From Clostridia bacterium (GTDB lineage: Bacteria; Bacillota; Clostridia; Oscillospirales; QAMX01), in contig JAFYLV010000192.1 of assembly GCA_017556885.1 (NCBI GenBank), forward strand, positions 1 to 13,456: a DNA stretch of 13,456 bases. Direction: 5' to 3'. Position 1 is the stretch's first letter, and each line of letters opens with the position of its first letter. The notes beneath the pieces are model-generated. The model did no database searches, had not been told where the DNA came from, and worked only from the letters and a program-made list of their open reading frames with translations. A program made the translations under genes and the position numbers. Shown here one piece after another: positions 1 through 7,038 of the stretch.

Positions 1-386
1 GAATTGGCCATCTCAATGCGGATGCCGGGATAGGTCGCGTGAAAGCGCTCAAGATAGGGAAGAAGATACTGGCTCGTGATGGTATCGCCCGCGGCGATGA
101 TGAGTGAGCCCTCGGACAGATGGTGAAGCCTTTCCAGCAGCGTTTCTCCCTGCTCCAGGGCCGAGATGGCGGTCTCTACCTTTCGGAAGAGGAGCTCGCC
201 TTCCCTTGTTAAAGCAATGCCTCGTCTTGAACGGATGAAAAGTCGGGTATCCAGGCTTTCTTCGAGCTGGCGGATGGACTGCGAAATGGCCGACTGGGAG
301 ATGTACAGCTCCCGCGCGGCTGTGGAGAAGGAGGCACAACGTGCGGTTTCGTAAAAGATCCGGTAGGCGTCGAGTCTGTTTTTCAT
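1..386 (-). CDS. LysR-family transcriptional regulator, N-terminal part (truncated by window edge)
   Basis: The gene starts at the ATG complementary to 384-386 and runs off the left edge, leaving about 128 residues. The visible protein begins MKNRLDAYRIFYETARCASF and continues through a winged helix-turn-helix (about residues 18-38, STAARELYISQSAISQSIRQ) to the RSRRGIALTREGELLF wing, the classic LysR N-terminus. A linker helix (about 70-90) and the first strand of the effector domain (SLIIAAGDTI) follow, so it is a full-type LysR cut by the window rather than a decayed gene. An AAGGTG Shine-Dalgarno lies 8 bases before the start. It is divergent from the CofE-like gene, and LysR proteins commonly control the divergent neighbour and themselves, so that gene is the first candidate target. 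The effector cannot be deduced because the ligand domain is missing. Confidence 0.93.
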   Translation of the reverse strand, partial: MKNRLDAYRIFYETARCASFSTAARELYISQSAISQSIRQLEESLDTRLFIRSRRGIALTREGELLFRKVETAISALEQGETLLERLHHLSEGSLIIAAGDTITSQYLLPYLERFHATYPGIRIEMAN

Positions 387-400
387 ATTAGTACACCTTA

Positions 401-412
401 TAACAGTAGTTA
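401..412. promoter_or_regulatory. Candidate LysR operator dyad (TAAC-N4-GTTA)
   Basis: The 12 bases TAACAGTAGTTA form a perfect 4-bp inverted repeat around a 4-base centre in the divergent gap. It lies between the LysR start and a TATAAT on the minus strand (415-420), just upstream of the -35 of the CofE-like gene. LysR proteins bind short A+T-rich dyads of the T-N11-A kind in such gaps. The dyad is short and could be chance in an A+T-rich stretch. Confidence 0.35.
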
Positions 413-414
413 AT

Positions 415-420
415 ATTATA
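415..420 (-). promoter_or_regulatory. Possible -10 element of the LysR gene
   Basis: The minus strand reads TATAAT here, about 29 bases before the LysR start. No good -35 is seen at 16-18 bases (CATTTA or similar). A second extended -10-like sequence, TGTTATAAG (397-405, minus), overlaps the ribosome site and is therefore less likely. Confidence 0.4.
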
Positions 421-423
421 TAG

Positions 424-452
424 TTTACTTATGCCAATAAATGTATTATAAT
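424..452 (+). promoter_or_regulatory. Sigma-A promoter of the CofE-like gene
   Basis: TTTACT (424-429), a 17-base spacer and TATAAT (447-452) form a good housekeeping promoter 40 bases before the start codon. It sits immediately beside the putative LysR -10, so binding of the regulator in this gap could affect both directions. Confidence 0.7.
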
Positions 453-492
453 ATAACCGAAGAAAAAGTCAAGCACCGGGAGGTATTTTGAT

Positions 493-1683
493 ATGGAAAG
501 AAGAACTGGTACAGTTTCCCGCGGTATCCGCTGCCCCATCATCCGTGAGGGTGACGATATTGCCGGAATCGTTGTTGACAGTGTTGTTGGCGCATCCGAG
601 GCTGAGGGCTTCGCACTCCGCGACCGCGATGTCGTAGCCATTACCGAGTCCGTTGTTGCCCGTGCACAGGGCAATTACGCTTCTGTGGATGCCATTGCCG
701 CAGATGTCCGCGCAAAGCTTGGCGGAGAGACAGTGGGTGTCATTTTCCCCATTCTCAGCCGTAACCGTTTTGCCATCTGCCTCCGCGGTATCGCCAAGGG
801 TGCAAAGAAGGTCGTTCTCATGCTCGGCTACCCCAGTGATGAGGTGGGCAACGCCCTCGTATCTCTTGATCAGCTGGATGAGGCCGGCATCAATCCCTAT
901 TCTGATGTTCTGACCGAGGCGAAATACCGTGAGCTCTTCGGCGAGAATCCCCACCCCTTTACCGGCGTGGATTACGTCCGTTACTACGGTGACCTGATCC
1001 GCGAGTGCGGTGCCGAGGCGGAGATCATTCTTGCCAACAATCCCCGTGAGATCCTGAAGTACACGGACTGTGTGCTCAACTGCGATATCCACACCCGTGC
1101 CCGTACCAAGCGCATCCTGAAGGCCGCCGGTGCCAAGTGCGTCGTCGGTATGGATGAGATCCTCACGGCTTCTGTGGACGGCAGCGGCTACAACTCCAAG
1201 TACGGTCTGCTCGGCTCCAATAAGTCCACTGAGGATATGATCAAGCTTTTCCCCAACGAGTGCTTTGACCTCGTGGAGGATATCCAGAACCGCCTGCTTG
1301 ATCGTACCGGCAAGCACATGGAGGTCATGGTCTACGGCGACGGCGCCTTCCGTGATCCCGTTGGCAAGATCTGGGAGCTTGCTGACCCCGTGGTTTCTCC
1401 GGCCTATACCAAGGGTCTTGAGGGCACCCCCAACGAGCTGAAGCTGAAGTACCTTGCGGATAATGATTATGCAGATCTGAAGGGTGAGGAGCTCCGCGCC
1501 GCTATCGAGTCTGCCATCCGTAAGAAGGATGACGATCTGGTGGGCTCCATGGCATCTCAGGGAACAACGCCCCGCCGCCTGACCGATCTGATCGGTTCTC
1601 TCTGCGACCTGACCAGCGGTTCCGGTGACAAGGGAACTCCCGTGGTCCTCGTGCAGGGCTATTTTGACAACCTGGCTGACTAA
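493..1683 (+). CDS. CofE-like coenzyme F420-0:L-glutamate ligase family protein
   Basis: A 396-residue protein of the CofE/FbiB gamma-glutamyl ligase family (COG1478). True CofE adds glutamates to coenzyme F420-0 using GTP and divalent metal. Visible family landmarks are GIRCPIIREGDDIAGIV (11-27), AITESVVARAQGN (49-61), VYGDGAFRDPVGK (280-292), and GDKGTPVVLVQG (378-389) near the C-terminus. It is much longer than archaeal CofE (about 250 residues), with extra sequence in the middle (about 120-270) and near 300-350. The start is set by GGGAGG at 478-483, 9 bases before ATG. It is a single gene with its own promoter and terminator, and no F420 biosynthesis gene is visible nearby. Members in bacteria without F420 are usually annotated by homology only. 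COG1478 proteins have been reported to act as folylpolyglutamate synthase in chlamydiae, so the substrate here is open. Confidence 0.85.
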   Translation: MERRTGTVSRGIRCPIIREGDDIAGIVVDSVVGASEAEGFALRDRDVVAITESVVARAQGNYASVDAIAADVRAKLGGETVGVIFPILSRNRFAICLRGIAKGAKKVVLMLGYPSDEVGNALVSLDQLDEAGINPYSDVLTEAKYRELFGENPHPFTGVDYVRYYGDLIRECGAEAEIILANNPREILKYTDCVLNCDIHTRARTKRILKAAGAKCVVGMDEILTASVDGSGYNSKYGLLGSNKSTEDMIKLFPNECFDLVEDIQNRLLDRTGKHMEVMVYGDGAFRDPVGKIWELADPVVSPAYTKGLEGTPNELKLKYLADNDYADLKGEELRAAIESAIRKKDDDLVGSMASQGTTPRRLTDLIGSLCDLTSGSGDKGTPVVLVQGYFDNLAD

Positions 1684-1692
1684 AGCTCTAGA

Positions 1693-1721
1693 TTGAAAAA
1701 CAACTCCGGTTTTGGTATACT
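1693..1721 (+). promoter_or_regulatory. Sigma-A promoter nested in a terminator hairpin
   Basis: TTGAAA (1693-1698), a 17-base spacer and TATACT (1716-1721) with an extended TGG just before the -10 make a strong predicted promoter. The -10 spans the end of the left arm and the loop of the upstream gene's terminator. Transcription should start near 1728, at the beginning of the right arm, so the new mRNA lacks the left arm and keeps GGAG (1739-1742) single-stranded ahead of the ATG at 1754. Confidence 0.65.
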
Positions 1722-1750
1722 TAAAGGCATACCGAAACCGGAGTTTTATT
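1702..1750 (+). terminator. Rho-independent terminator of the CofE-like gene
   Basis: Arms 1702-1718 and 1729-1745 pair over 17 positions (one G-U) around a 10-base loop, followed by a T-rich run (TTTTATTGTT). The hairpin begins 18 bases after the CofE-like stop codon. The right arm carries the only Shine-Dalgarno-like GGAG of the next gene. Confidence 0.85.
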
Positions 1751-1753
1751 GTT

Positions 1754-2581
1754 ATGAATGTTTCTGTCAACTGTCAGCATTTTATGAAAGCGGCGCCGGG
1801 GGAGACGGAGAGGTCTCTCAACGAAGCGCTTCTGCTTTGTGCGGAAGCGGGATTTCGCTTCTTTGATATGGCAACCGAGGATATTGCGCAGGCGGAATTG
1901 GCCGCGGCGTTTATGGCTGAAAACGGGCTATCTGTAGGTCAAAGCCATATGCCCTATAACCGCTACCGGCGTGAGGACTATACTGATTTTGCCGCCCGTG
2001 TGTTGCGGTGCGCGGAATGTGCGCGCCGCATGGGCAGCCCGATACTTGTGGTGCATGGGGACGAATTCGACTTTTCGACGGATACATTCAGCCTTGACCG
2101 TGCCCGGGAATTCAATATCCGGCTTTTCACGCCCCTTGCGGATTTTGCGGCAAAATACGGCATGCGCATCGCCTTTGAAAATGTCTTTGTTGAGCATAAC
2201 CGGCAGGATACCTACCGTTACGGCTCTAAAACGGAGGAGATATGTTCGCTTCTGGAGGCCTTTCCGCGACAGCTTGCGGGAATCTGCTGGGACTCCGGCC
2301 ATGCCAAGATGAGCTATGGCAAGGAACATATTGACGCTTTGACGGGTGTCGCGGATCGGGTGATCGCAACACATATCCATGATAATTATTATGAGCGTGA
2401 TCTCCATCTGCCGCCCTTCATGGGAAACTGCGATTGGCCGGCATTTATGCAGGCCCTGCGCAGCGGCGGCTTTGACGGAAATCTGAGCCTTGAGCTGCAT
2501 TACGACCGCGTGCCGGAGCAAATCGCGCCGGAATGGGTGAGCTGGCTGTACCGATCGGCATGCCGGCTTTCGAAAATGTAA
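1754..2581 (+). CDS. Sugar phosphate isomerase/epimerase-type TIM-barrel protein
   Basis: A 275-residue protein of the xylose isomerase-like / AP endonuclease 2 TIM-barrel fold, a family that isomerises or epimerises sugars and inositols with a divalent metal. Probable metal ligands sit where the family has them: E142 (RIAFENVF), D180 and H183 (GICWDSGHA), H209 (THIHDN), and E247 (LSLELH); D216 and H218 belong to the usual D-x-H segment after HIHDN. The reading frame is open from a TTG at 1712, but that lies in the terminator hairpin. ATG 1754 is chosen because the protein then begins MNVSVNCQHF, as expected for a first barrel strand, and GGAG lies 11 bases upstream. It appears to be expressed from the nested promoter. 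The exact sugar cannot be told; no other catabolic gene is beside it. Confidence 0.85.
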   Translation: MNVSVNCQHFMKAAPGETERSLNEALLLCAEAGFRFFDMATEDIAQAELAAAFMAENGLSVGQSHMPYNRYRREDYTDFAARVLRCAECARRMGSPILVVHGDEFDFSTDTFSLDRAREFNIRLFTPLADFAAKYGMRIAFENVFVEHNRQDTYRYGSKTEEICSLLEAFPRQLAGICWDSGHAKMSYGKEHIDALTGVADRVIATHIHDNYYERDLHLPPFMGNCDWPAFMQALRSGGFDGNLSLELHYDRVPEQIAPEWVSWLYRSACRLSKM

Positions 2582-2593
2582 AAATGAAAAAGT

Positions 2594-2640
2594 AAAGAGC
2601 GCATACGAAAATCGTATGCGCTCTTTTAAACTTTTTCAGG
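2594..2640. terminator. Bidirectional terminator between the isomerase gene and rpsU
   Basis: A perfect 15-bp stem (2594-2608 with 2612-2626) around a 3-base AAA loop lies between two convergent genes. The plus-strand tail is TTTTAAACTTTTT; the minus-strand tail is also T-rich, so it can stop transcription from both sides. Confidence 0.9.
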
Positions 2641-2642
2641 CC

Positions 2643-2819
2643 TTAGCGATACTTCTTCTTGCGAGCCGCCTCGGACTTCTTGCGACGCTTGACGCTGGGG
2701 CTTTCATAATGCTCTCTCTTACGGAGTTCGGAAAGCACGCCGGACTTCGCACAAGTTCTCTTGAATCTGCGAAGCGCGCTGTCTAAGGTCTCATTTTCTC
2801 TCAGATGAACTTCTGACAC
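2643..2819 (-). CDS. rpsU: Small ribosomal subunit protein bS21
   Basis: A 58-residue protein reading SEVHLRENETLDSALRRFKR from residue 2 with a strongly basic tail (KRRKKSEAARKKKYR), matching bS21 in length and sequence. bS21 sits near the anti-Shine-Dalgarno end of 16S rRNA and helps initiation. The frame is open further upstream, but the family start corresponds to the GTG complementary to 2817-2819, placed 8 bases after a GGGGGAG ribosome site. Translation from the upstream ATG would add 41 unrelated residues and is rejected. It follows the LtaS-type gene on the same strand after 122 bases that hold its own near-perfect promoter; I see no strong terminator between them, so read-through is possible. 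Confidence 0.97.
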   Translation of the reverse strand: MSEVHLRENETLDSALRRFKRTCAKSGVLSELRKREHYESPSVKRRKKSEAARKKKYR

Positions 2820-2847
2820 TGTTTTCACTCCCCCCGGGTTAGGCATG

Positions 2848-2862
2848 CCGTCCAATCGGACG
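2848..2862 (-). other. Small hairpin in the rpsU 5' leader
   Basis: On the minus strand CGTCC-GATT-GGACG forms a 5-bp stem with a 4-base loop, between the promoter and the ribosome site of rpsU. Several ribosomal protein genes are autoregulated by leader structures, but this hairpin is short and I recognise no known r-protein leader motif in it. Confidence 0.4.
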
Positions 2863-2870
2863 ATAAGAAT

Positions 2871-2899
2871 ATTATATCTCTTTTCGATGCGTTTGTCAA
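2871..2899 (-). promoter_or_regulatory. rpsU: Consensus sigma-A promoter of rpsU
   Basis: On the minus strand TTGACA (2894-2899), exactly 17 bases and TATAAT (2871-2876) match the housekeeping consensus at all 12 positions. The predicted start leaves a leader of about 45 bases before the GTG. Such a strong promoter fits a highly expressed ribosomal gene. Confidence 0.92.
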
Positions 2900-2941
2900 T
2901 AAAGAATTTGCATATTTTGTGTGAAATTCTTCTGCCAACCA

Positions 2942-4960
2942 CTATTTGAGGACTTTGGCGTAGTAATCGTTATCCAGGATAAGGGGAGAATACTTAAACT
3001 TGTTGGCAACGATCTTCTTGATGCGAGAAAGATACTCCTGGGAGATCTCCTCTCCGGTGAAACTCTTGACCTCTCCGGTCTTTGCATTATAGGAGCATTT
3101 GTCGGTGATCCAGCTGCGGGTCTGGAAGATAGCAAGAGGTTCGGAATCGGAGAAGACGTCGCGGCCCATCAGCAGGCGGGAATCGTATTCCAAACCGAAG
3201 AGGTTGGAAATGGTGGGGATGATGTCGAGGCTGGAGATGGGATCGTCAATGACCTCGTGCTCCATACCGGGCTTCCAGATGATGAGGGAGGACTTGAAGA
3301 GCTCGAAGGTCTGATCGATCTCGTGACCGACGAATGCGCTGTGATCCTCGATGGAGAGACCGTAGGGATAGTGGTCGGCGCTGATGACAAAGACGGTATT
3401 TTCGAGCTTTCCTGCCTTCTCCAGTTCGTCGATCAGATATTTCATGGAGTTTTCAAGCTCGAGATTGCAGGCAAGGTAAGCACGGCAGCCGTCGGAAAGA
3501 TTTAGATGCGCGACCTCATCCTTGTGAACCTTGGACTGGTAGTTGCCGGTAAAGGTGTAGAGCTGATGGCCGGAAACGGTCATATAGTAGGTGTGGAATT
3601 TTTCTTTGTTGATGTATTCCGGCAGGGTCAGCTGCATCATCTCCAGGTCGGATTCCGGCCAGGTCTTGCGAACGTCAAGGCCGTTGCCGTAGCCCTTGTA
3701 GATGTAGCCGATGTTGGGATGGGACTGATCACGCTGATAATAGGTATAGGTATGGTTGTGGTAGGCGAGCGGATCGGGATAACCAAGCTTCTTGAACTGA
3801 TTTCCCATGCAGAAGGGCATATAGTTGTTTGCGGAGAGTTTAAAGGAACGCACGCCGGATTTGGGGATCAGACCGGTGCAGGCAACGTACTCACCGTCGG
3901 TGGTGGAGACGGGCCAGGAGGAGTTATAGAAGTTTGTAAACTCAAAACCCTCGGTAGCCATTTTAGACAGAGTGGGGAAGAGCTCGGGGAACATCTGCGG
4001 ATAACGGGAGAAGGACTCGGCGGTGATAAAGATGAGATTACAGTCCTTAAAAATGCCGGTCTTCTCGTTTTTCTTTGTAGGTGTCAGGGAACCGAAGTAC
4101 TCGTGCATTCCCTTAAGGGTGGAATTGGTCGTGGAAGCGGCAAGTGCGGCAAAGTCGATATCCATCACGTTGTCACCGTAAACGATCTCGGAGGGTTCGG
4201 GACTGGGTTCCGGGGTGGGGAGGGGATCATCGGAGCCGGGCTCATCGGAGAGATCGGGATCGGTGGTGCGTTCCTCAAAGCCAAAGATCAGGCGCTGGAA
4301 GTCAAGCCGCATGTTGGTAACCACACCGAGCTTTTCCTGCGCTACGGAGGGGACGTTTGCATTGAAGTACACCGTCTTGGAAGATGCGGGGCCGTTGCCG
4401 GAGAGAAGCAGGCAAAGCAGCGTGAACAGATAAGCTGCGAGGGCTGCTGCGCCGAGCAGTGCCTTTGCGGGCAGGGGTGTACGCTTCAGGTTGATGCGGC
4501 GCCGGCCGAAAAGGATGAAAAGCACCAGGGGAATGACCATCAGGATCAGCACAAAGAGCCGCTGCCAGATGGTCAGCAGGATGATGTTCATAAATTCAAC
4601 CACCTGTCCAGGTGTGGTGAAGGAGAAGGCGGACATGGGCACCTGGAAGACGGTAAAGTAGACCATCTGTATGCCAAATAAAAGATAAATCGCGGCGGTC
4701 AGACCCGTTGCAACGCCAAAATTCACCTTTCTGTTTTTGGAAAGGGTGGAAAAGAGGGCGAAAATAAGGGCGGTCACCACAGAAAAGAGGGTGGAATAAA
4801 TGAGCCCCGCGCCGAAGAAGGATTTATAGATGGTAACGCGGAAGACCGTCTCCATCCAGATAAAGGCGATGGCGAAGAAAATGGGAAGATGCCAGAGGGA
4901 AGAAATGCGGCGCCTGCGCGTTGTCTTTGCGGGCTTCAATTTGATATCAATGTTTTCCAT
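2942..4960 (-). CDS. LtaS-family phosphoglycerol transferase / sulfatase-fold membrane protein
   Basis: A 672-residue membrane protein with the layout of lipoteichoic acid synthase: five hydrophobic segments (about 22-41, 48-72, 80-105, 122-151, 163-188), an extracytoplasmic stalk and a sulfatase-fold catalytic domain (about 305-600). Family landmarks are ITAESFSRYP with likely metal ligand E315, the nucleophile segment PVSTTDGEY with T353 or T354, SGH with H465 and SADHYPYG with D529 and H530. The catalytic domain faces outside and transfers phosphoglycerol or a related group to an envelope polymer or glycan. A proline- and acid-rich linker (about 232-258) joins membrane and catalytic parts. 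The start is supported by AAGGA about 11 bases upstream. It lies 29 bases after the U32 gene with no promoter seen between, so co-transcription is likely. The polymer is unknown: lipoteichoic acid or a glycan decoration are both possible. Confidence 0.9.
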   Translation of the reverse strand: MENIDIKLKPAKTTRRRRISSLWHLPIFFAIAFIWMETVFRVTIYKSFFGAGLIYSTLFSVVTALIFALFSTLSKNRKVNFGVATGLTAAIYLLFGIQMVYFTVFQVPMSAFSFTTPGQVVEFMNIILLTIWQRLFVLILMVIPLVLFILFGRRRINLKRTPLPAKALLGAAALAAYLFTLLCLLLSGNGPASSKTVYFNANVPSVAQEKLGVVTNMRLDFQRLIFGFEERTTDPDLSDEPGSDDPLPTPEPSPEPSEIVYGDNVMDIDFAALAASTTNSTLKGMHEYFGSLTPTKKNEKTGIFKDCNLIFITAESFSRYPQMFPELFPTLSKMATEGFEFTNFYNSSWPVSTTDGEYVACTGLIPKSGVRSFKLSANNYMPFCMGNQFKKLGYPDPLAYHNHTYTYYQRDQSHPNIGYIYKGYGNGLDVRKTWPESDLEMMQLTLPEYINKEKFHTYYMTVSGHQLYTFTGNYQSKVHKDEVAHLNLSDGCRAYLACNLELENSMKYLIDELEKAGKLENTVFVISADHYPYGLSIEDHSAFVGHEIDQTFELFKSSLIIWKPGMEHEVIDDPISSLDIIPTISNLFGLEYDSRLLMGRDVFSDSEPLAIFQTRSWITDKCSYNAKTGEVKSFTGEEISQEYLSRIKKIVANKFKYSPLILDNDYYAKVLK

Positions 4961-4989
4961 GCTTTGATTTTTCCTTCTTTCGGTGAGTT

Positions 4990-7038
4990 TTATGCCAGCG
5001 GACGGAAATAGAGGCCGCGGGTAAAGTTTTTTGGTGCTTCGCCGGGATTTTGTCGGTAGGCGCTGACCGTTCGGTCAACTTCCGCCGGAGTTTCTGTTGT
5101 AAACTGCAGTCGCAGACGGGAGATGCCTGCGCGATATAGCTCCTCCTGCCGGTCGGGCAGCCACAAAACGTGGGCGTTGAGAATACGGCTGCGGCAACCG
5201 TAGCCTTTCAAAACGGGGAATTCCGCGCCGGTGCGGTCGGAGAGCTTTGTCTCACCGCAGGTGCCGCAGATACCGCCGTTTTTGAGAATGCAGTTCTCGC
5301 AGATCATTCCCGGCAGATGGCCGTAGGCAACGGCTTCCAGCGGGAGGGGAGACCGCAGTCCCCGTATAGAGGCGAGCGGAAGCTCAAAGGATGCGGTGAG
5401 GGCAGAGAATCCGAGTTCGGCAAAGGTATCGGCCGCAGAGGAATTGAAAAGATTGAGACCGGTATCTCCGTAAAGAATGAGCCCGGCGGCCCGTGCCGGC
5501 TCGATCATGCCGAGGTTGGAGACGTAGGCATATTTCGCACCCTTCTCCTTTGCTGCGTGGGCAAGGCGGCGGACATCCTCCATTTCTCCCGGACGGGCGA
5601 CGGTGGGCATGACCGCGGCAAGGGTAACGTTTTGCGGAAGGGCAATATCTTCGCCAAAAGCTTCAAGGGGGAGGGCAATGCAGTGTGGAGCGAGAGAAAG
5701 GACAGATTCGGTGATCTGCTCTGTTTTTTCGACAAATACGGTATAGCCGTGCGCCTGTGGTGCGGCGGCGGGAAGCGGTTCCGGAAGCGTACCGAGCTTG
5801 GGGGCAGGAACCTCGCGGCGAGCGGCGGAAAGCTTTGCCAGCACATCCCGGCGCAGGGCTTTTACCGCCGAAAGCGGCACGTGGGCGGACGGATCAACCG
5901 TCAGCTCTGCCTTGGCCCGATAGGGCGTCCCGCCGGTGGAGCAAAGGGCATCCAGGATCCGATCCGGGGAAAGCGCCGTGCGCGCAGGTGCGAGAATATC
6001 ACCGGAGAGCGCGACGGTGTGGATCCCGTCGGTTGCCGCTAACTGCAGGGGATCGCCGACATGTCCGGATAAGGTAAGGGTCACATTGACCCGCGGCGGC
6101 TCGTGTCCTTCGCGGTAAACATAGTCCGGCAGTCGCACGGCATCATCCTTGCGGGTGCCGAACATGTGCGGTCCGCGGCGGCCTTTGAAGTATCCGTCGG
6201 TAAATCCGTCGCGGGAGAAGGCATCCGCCAGGAGCTGCTGCTCCTCCGGCGTTACCGCGCGCATGTCCTCCAGACAGGCGGCATAAACACCGGTGACCGC
6301 GGAGACATAGGCGGGGCTCTTCATCCGGCCTTCGATCTTTAATGAGGATACGCCGGCCTCGGAAAGCGCCGCAAGATGTCGGGAAAGGTTGAGGTCTTTC
6401 AAACTCAACGGATATTCATTCGTATCACCGCCGGGCAAGCGGTAGGGAAGGCGGCACGGCTGGGCGCACAGACCGCGGTTGCCGCTGCGGCGGCCGATGA
6501 GCGCGGACATGTAGCACTGTCCGGAATAGCACATGCACAGAGCGCCGTGGGCAAAGACCTCCGTTTCTAGCCCGCCGTTCCGGGTGATCTCGCGGATGTC
6601 TTCAAGACTCAGCTCCCGAGAAAGCACGGCGCGCCGAAAACCGAGGTCGGCGGCGGCGCGGACACCTTCGGTATTGCAAAGGGTCATCTGGGTGCTGGCA
6701 TGCAGCTCCATATCGGGAAGACGGGCGGAAAGCAGCCGCGCCACACCGACATCGGCAACAATGAGCGCATCGGCACCGAAAGCGGCGAGCTTTTCTGCAT
6801 AGGCAAGGGCTGCGGGTAGTTCTGCATCCGTTAAGAGGATATTCAGGGTGATATGTGTACGAACACCGCGCTCACGGCAATAGAGCAAGGCCTCGCGCAG
6901 TTCATCTTCGGTGAAATTTTTGGCGTTGCGGCGGGCGTTGAATTCCGGTCCGGCCATGTACACCGCATCCGCGCCCGCCTCCACGGCGGCACGCAGGGCA
7001 TCAAAGCTCCCGGCGGGAGCAAGCAGCTCCGGTCGCAT
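4990..7038 (-). CDS. U32 peptidase-family protein with DUF3656-like region, RlhA-like
   Basis: A 682-residue member of the U32 family. It opens MRPELLAPAGSFDALRAAVE and carries the U32 signature EVFAHGALCMCYSGQCYMS (160-178). Despite the peptidase name, characterised members (RlhA, TrhP, UbiU/UbiV) are prephenate- or oxygen-linked hydroxylation factors with Fe-S clusters; length and the extended C-terminal part favour RlhA, which hydroxylates a cytidine of 23S rRNA. C168, C175 and C191 fit cluster ligands; the fourth could be C195 or C255. A second cysteine group, C580-C583-C591-C594-C615 (two CxxC pairs), lies near the C-terminus. The frame is open upstream within ispDF, but ATG at 7036-7038 is chosen: it matches the family start and overlaps the ispDF stop as TGATG, which implies translational coupling. 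Confidence 0.88.
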   Translation of the reverse strand: MRPELLAPAGSFDALRAAVEAGADAVYMAGPEFNARRNAKNFTEDELREALLYCRERGVRTHITLNILLTDAELPAALAYAEKLAAFGADALIVADVGVARLLSARLPDMELHASTQMTLCNTEGVRAAADLGFRRAVLSRELSLEDIREITRNGGLETEVFAHGALCMCYSGQCYMSALIGRRSGNRGLCAQPCRLPYRLPGGDTNEYPLSLKDLNLSRHLAALSEAGVSSLKIEGRMKSPAYVSAVTGVYAACLEDMRAVTPEEQQLLADAFSRDGFTDGYFKGRRGPHMFGTRKDDAVRLPDYVYREGHEPPRVNVTLTLSGHVGDPLQLAATDGIHTVALSGDILAPARTALSPDRILDALCSTGGTPYRAKAELTVDPSAHVPLSAVKALRRDVLAKLSAARREVPAPKLGTLPEPLPAAAPQAHGYTVFVEKTEQITESVLSLAPHCIALPLEAFGEDIALPQNVTLAAVMPTVARPGEMEDVRRLAHAAKEKGAKYAYVSNLGMIEPARAAGLILYGDTGLNLFNSSAADTFAELGFSALTASFELPLASIRGLRSPLPLEAVAYGHLPGMICENCILKNGGICGTCGETKLSDRTGAEFPVLKGYGCRSRILNAHVLWLPDRQEELYRAGISRLRLQFTTETPAEVDRTVSAYRQNPGEAPKNFTRGLYFRPLA

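Noticed and set aside
469..1770. A 433-codon open frame on the minus strand
   Set aside because: It lies fully opposite the CofE-like gene, has no ribosome site, and its product has no recognisable family pattern; it arises from the codon bias of the real gene.
1754..2581. DNA repair endonuclease IV as an alternative identity for the TIM-barrel gene
   Set aside because: The fold is shared, but the HIHDN...D-x-H and WDSGHA pattern and the 275-residue length fit the sugar isomerase/epimerase branch better than the nine-ligand zinc set of endonuclease IV.
2820..2942. N-terminal extension of rpsU by 41 residues
   Set aside because: The extension covers the promoter and leader and is not part of bS21; the GTG with a GGGGGAG site gives the normal 58-residue protein.
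3506..4681. A 391-codon open frame on the plus strand
   Set aside because: It is antisense to the LtaS-type gene, which has clear membrane segments and catalytic residues; the shadow product is a Gly/Val-rich nonsense sequence.
5170..6042. A 290-codon open frame opposite the U32 gene
   Set aside because: No family features and no initiation signal; the minus-strand U32 reading frame is strongly supported.
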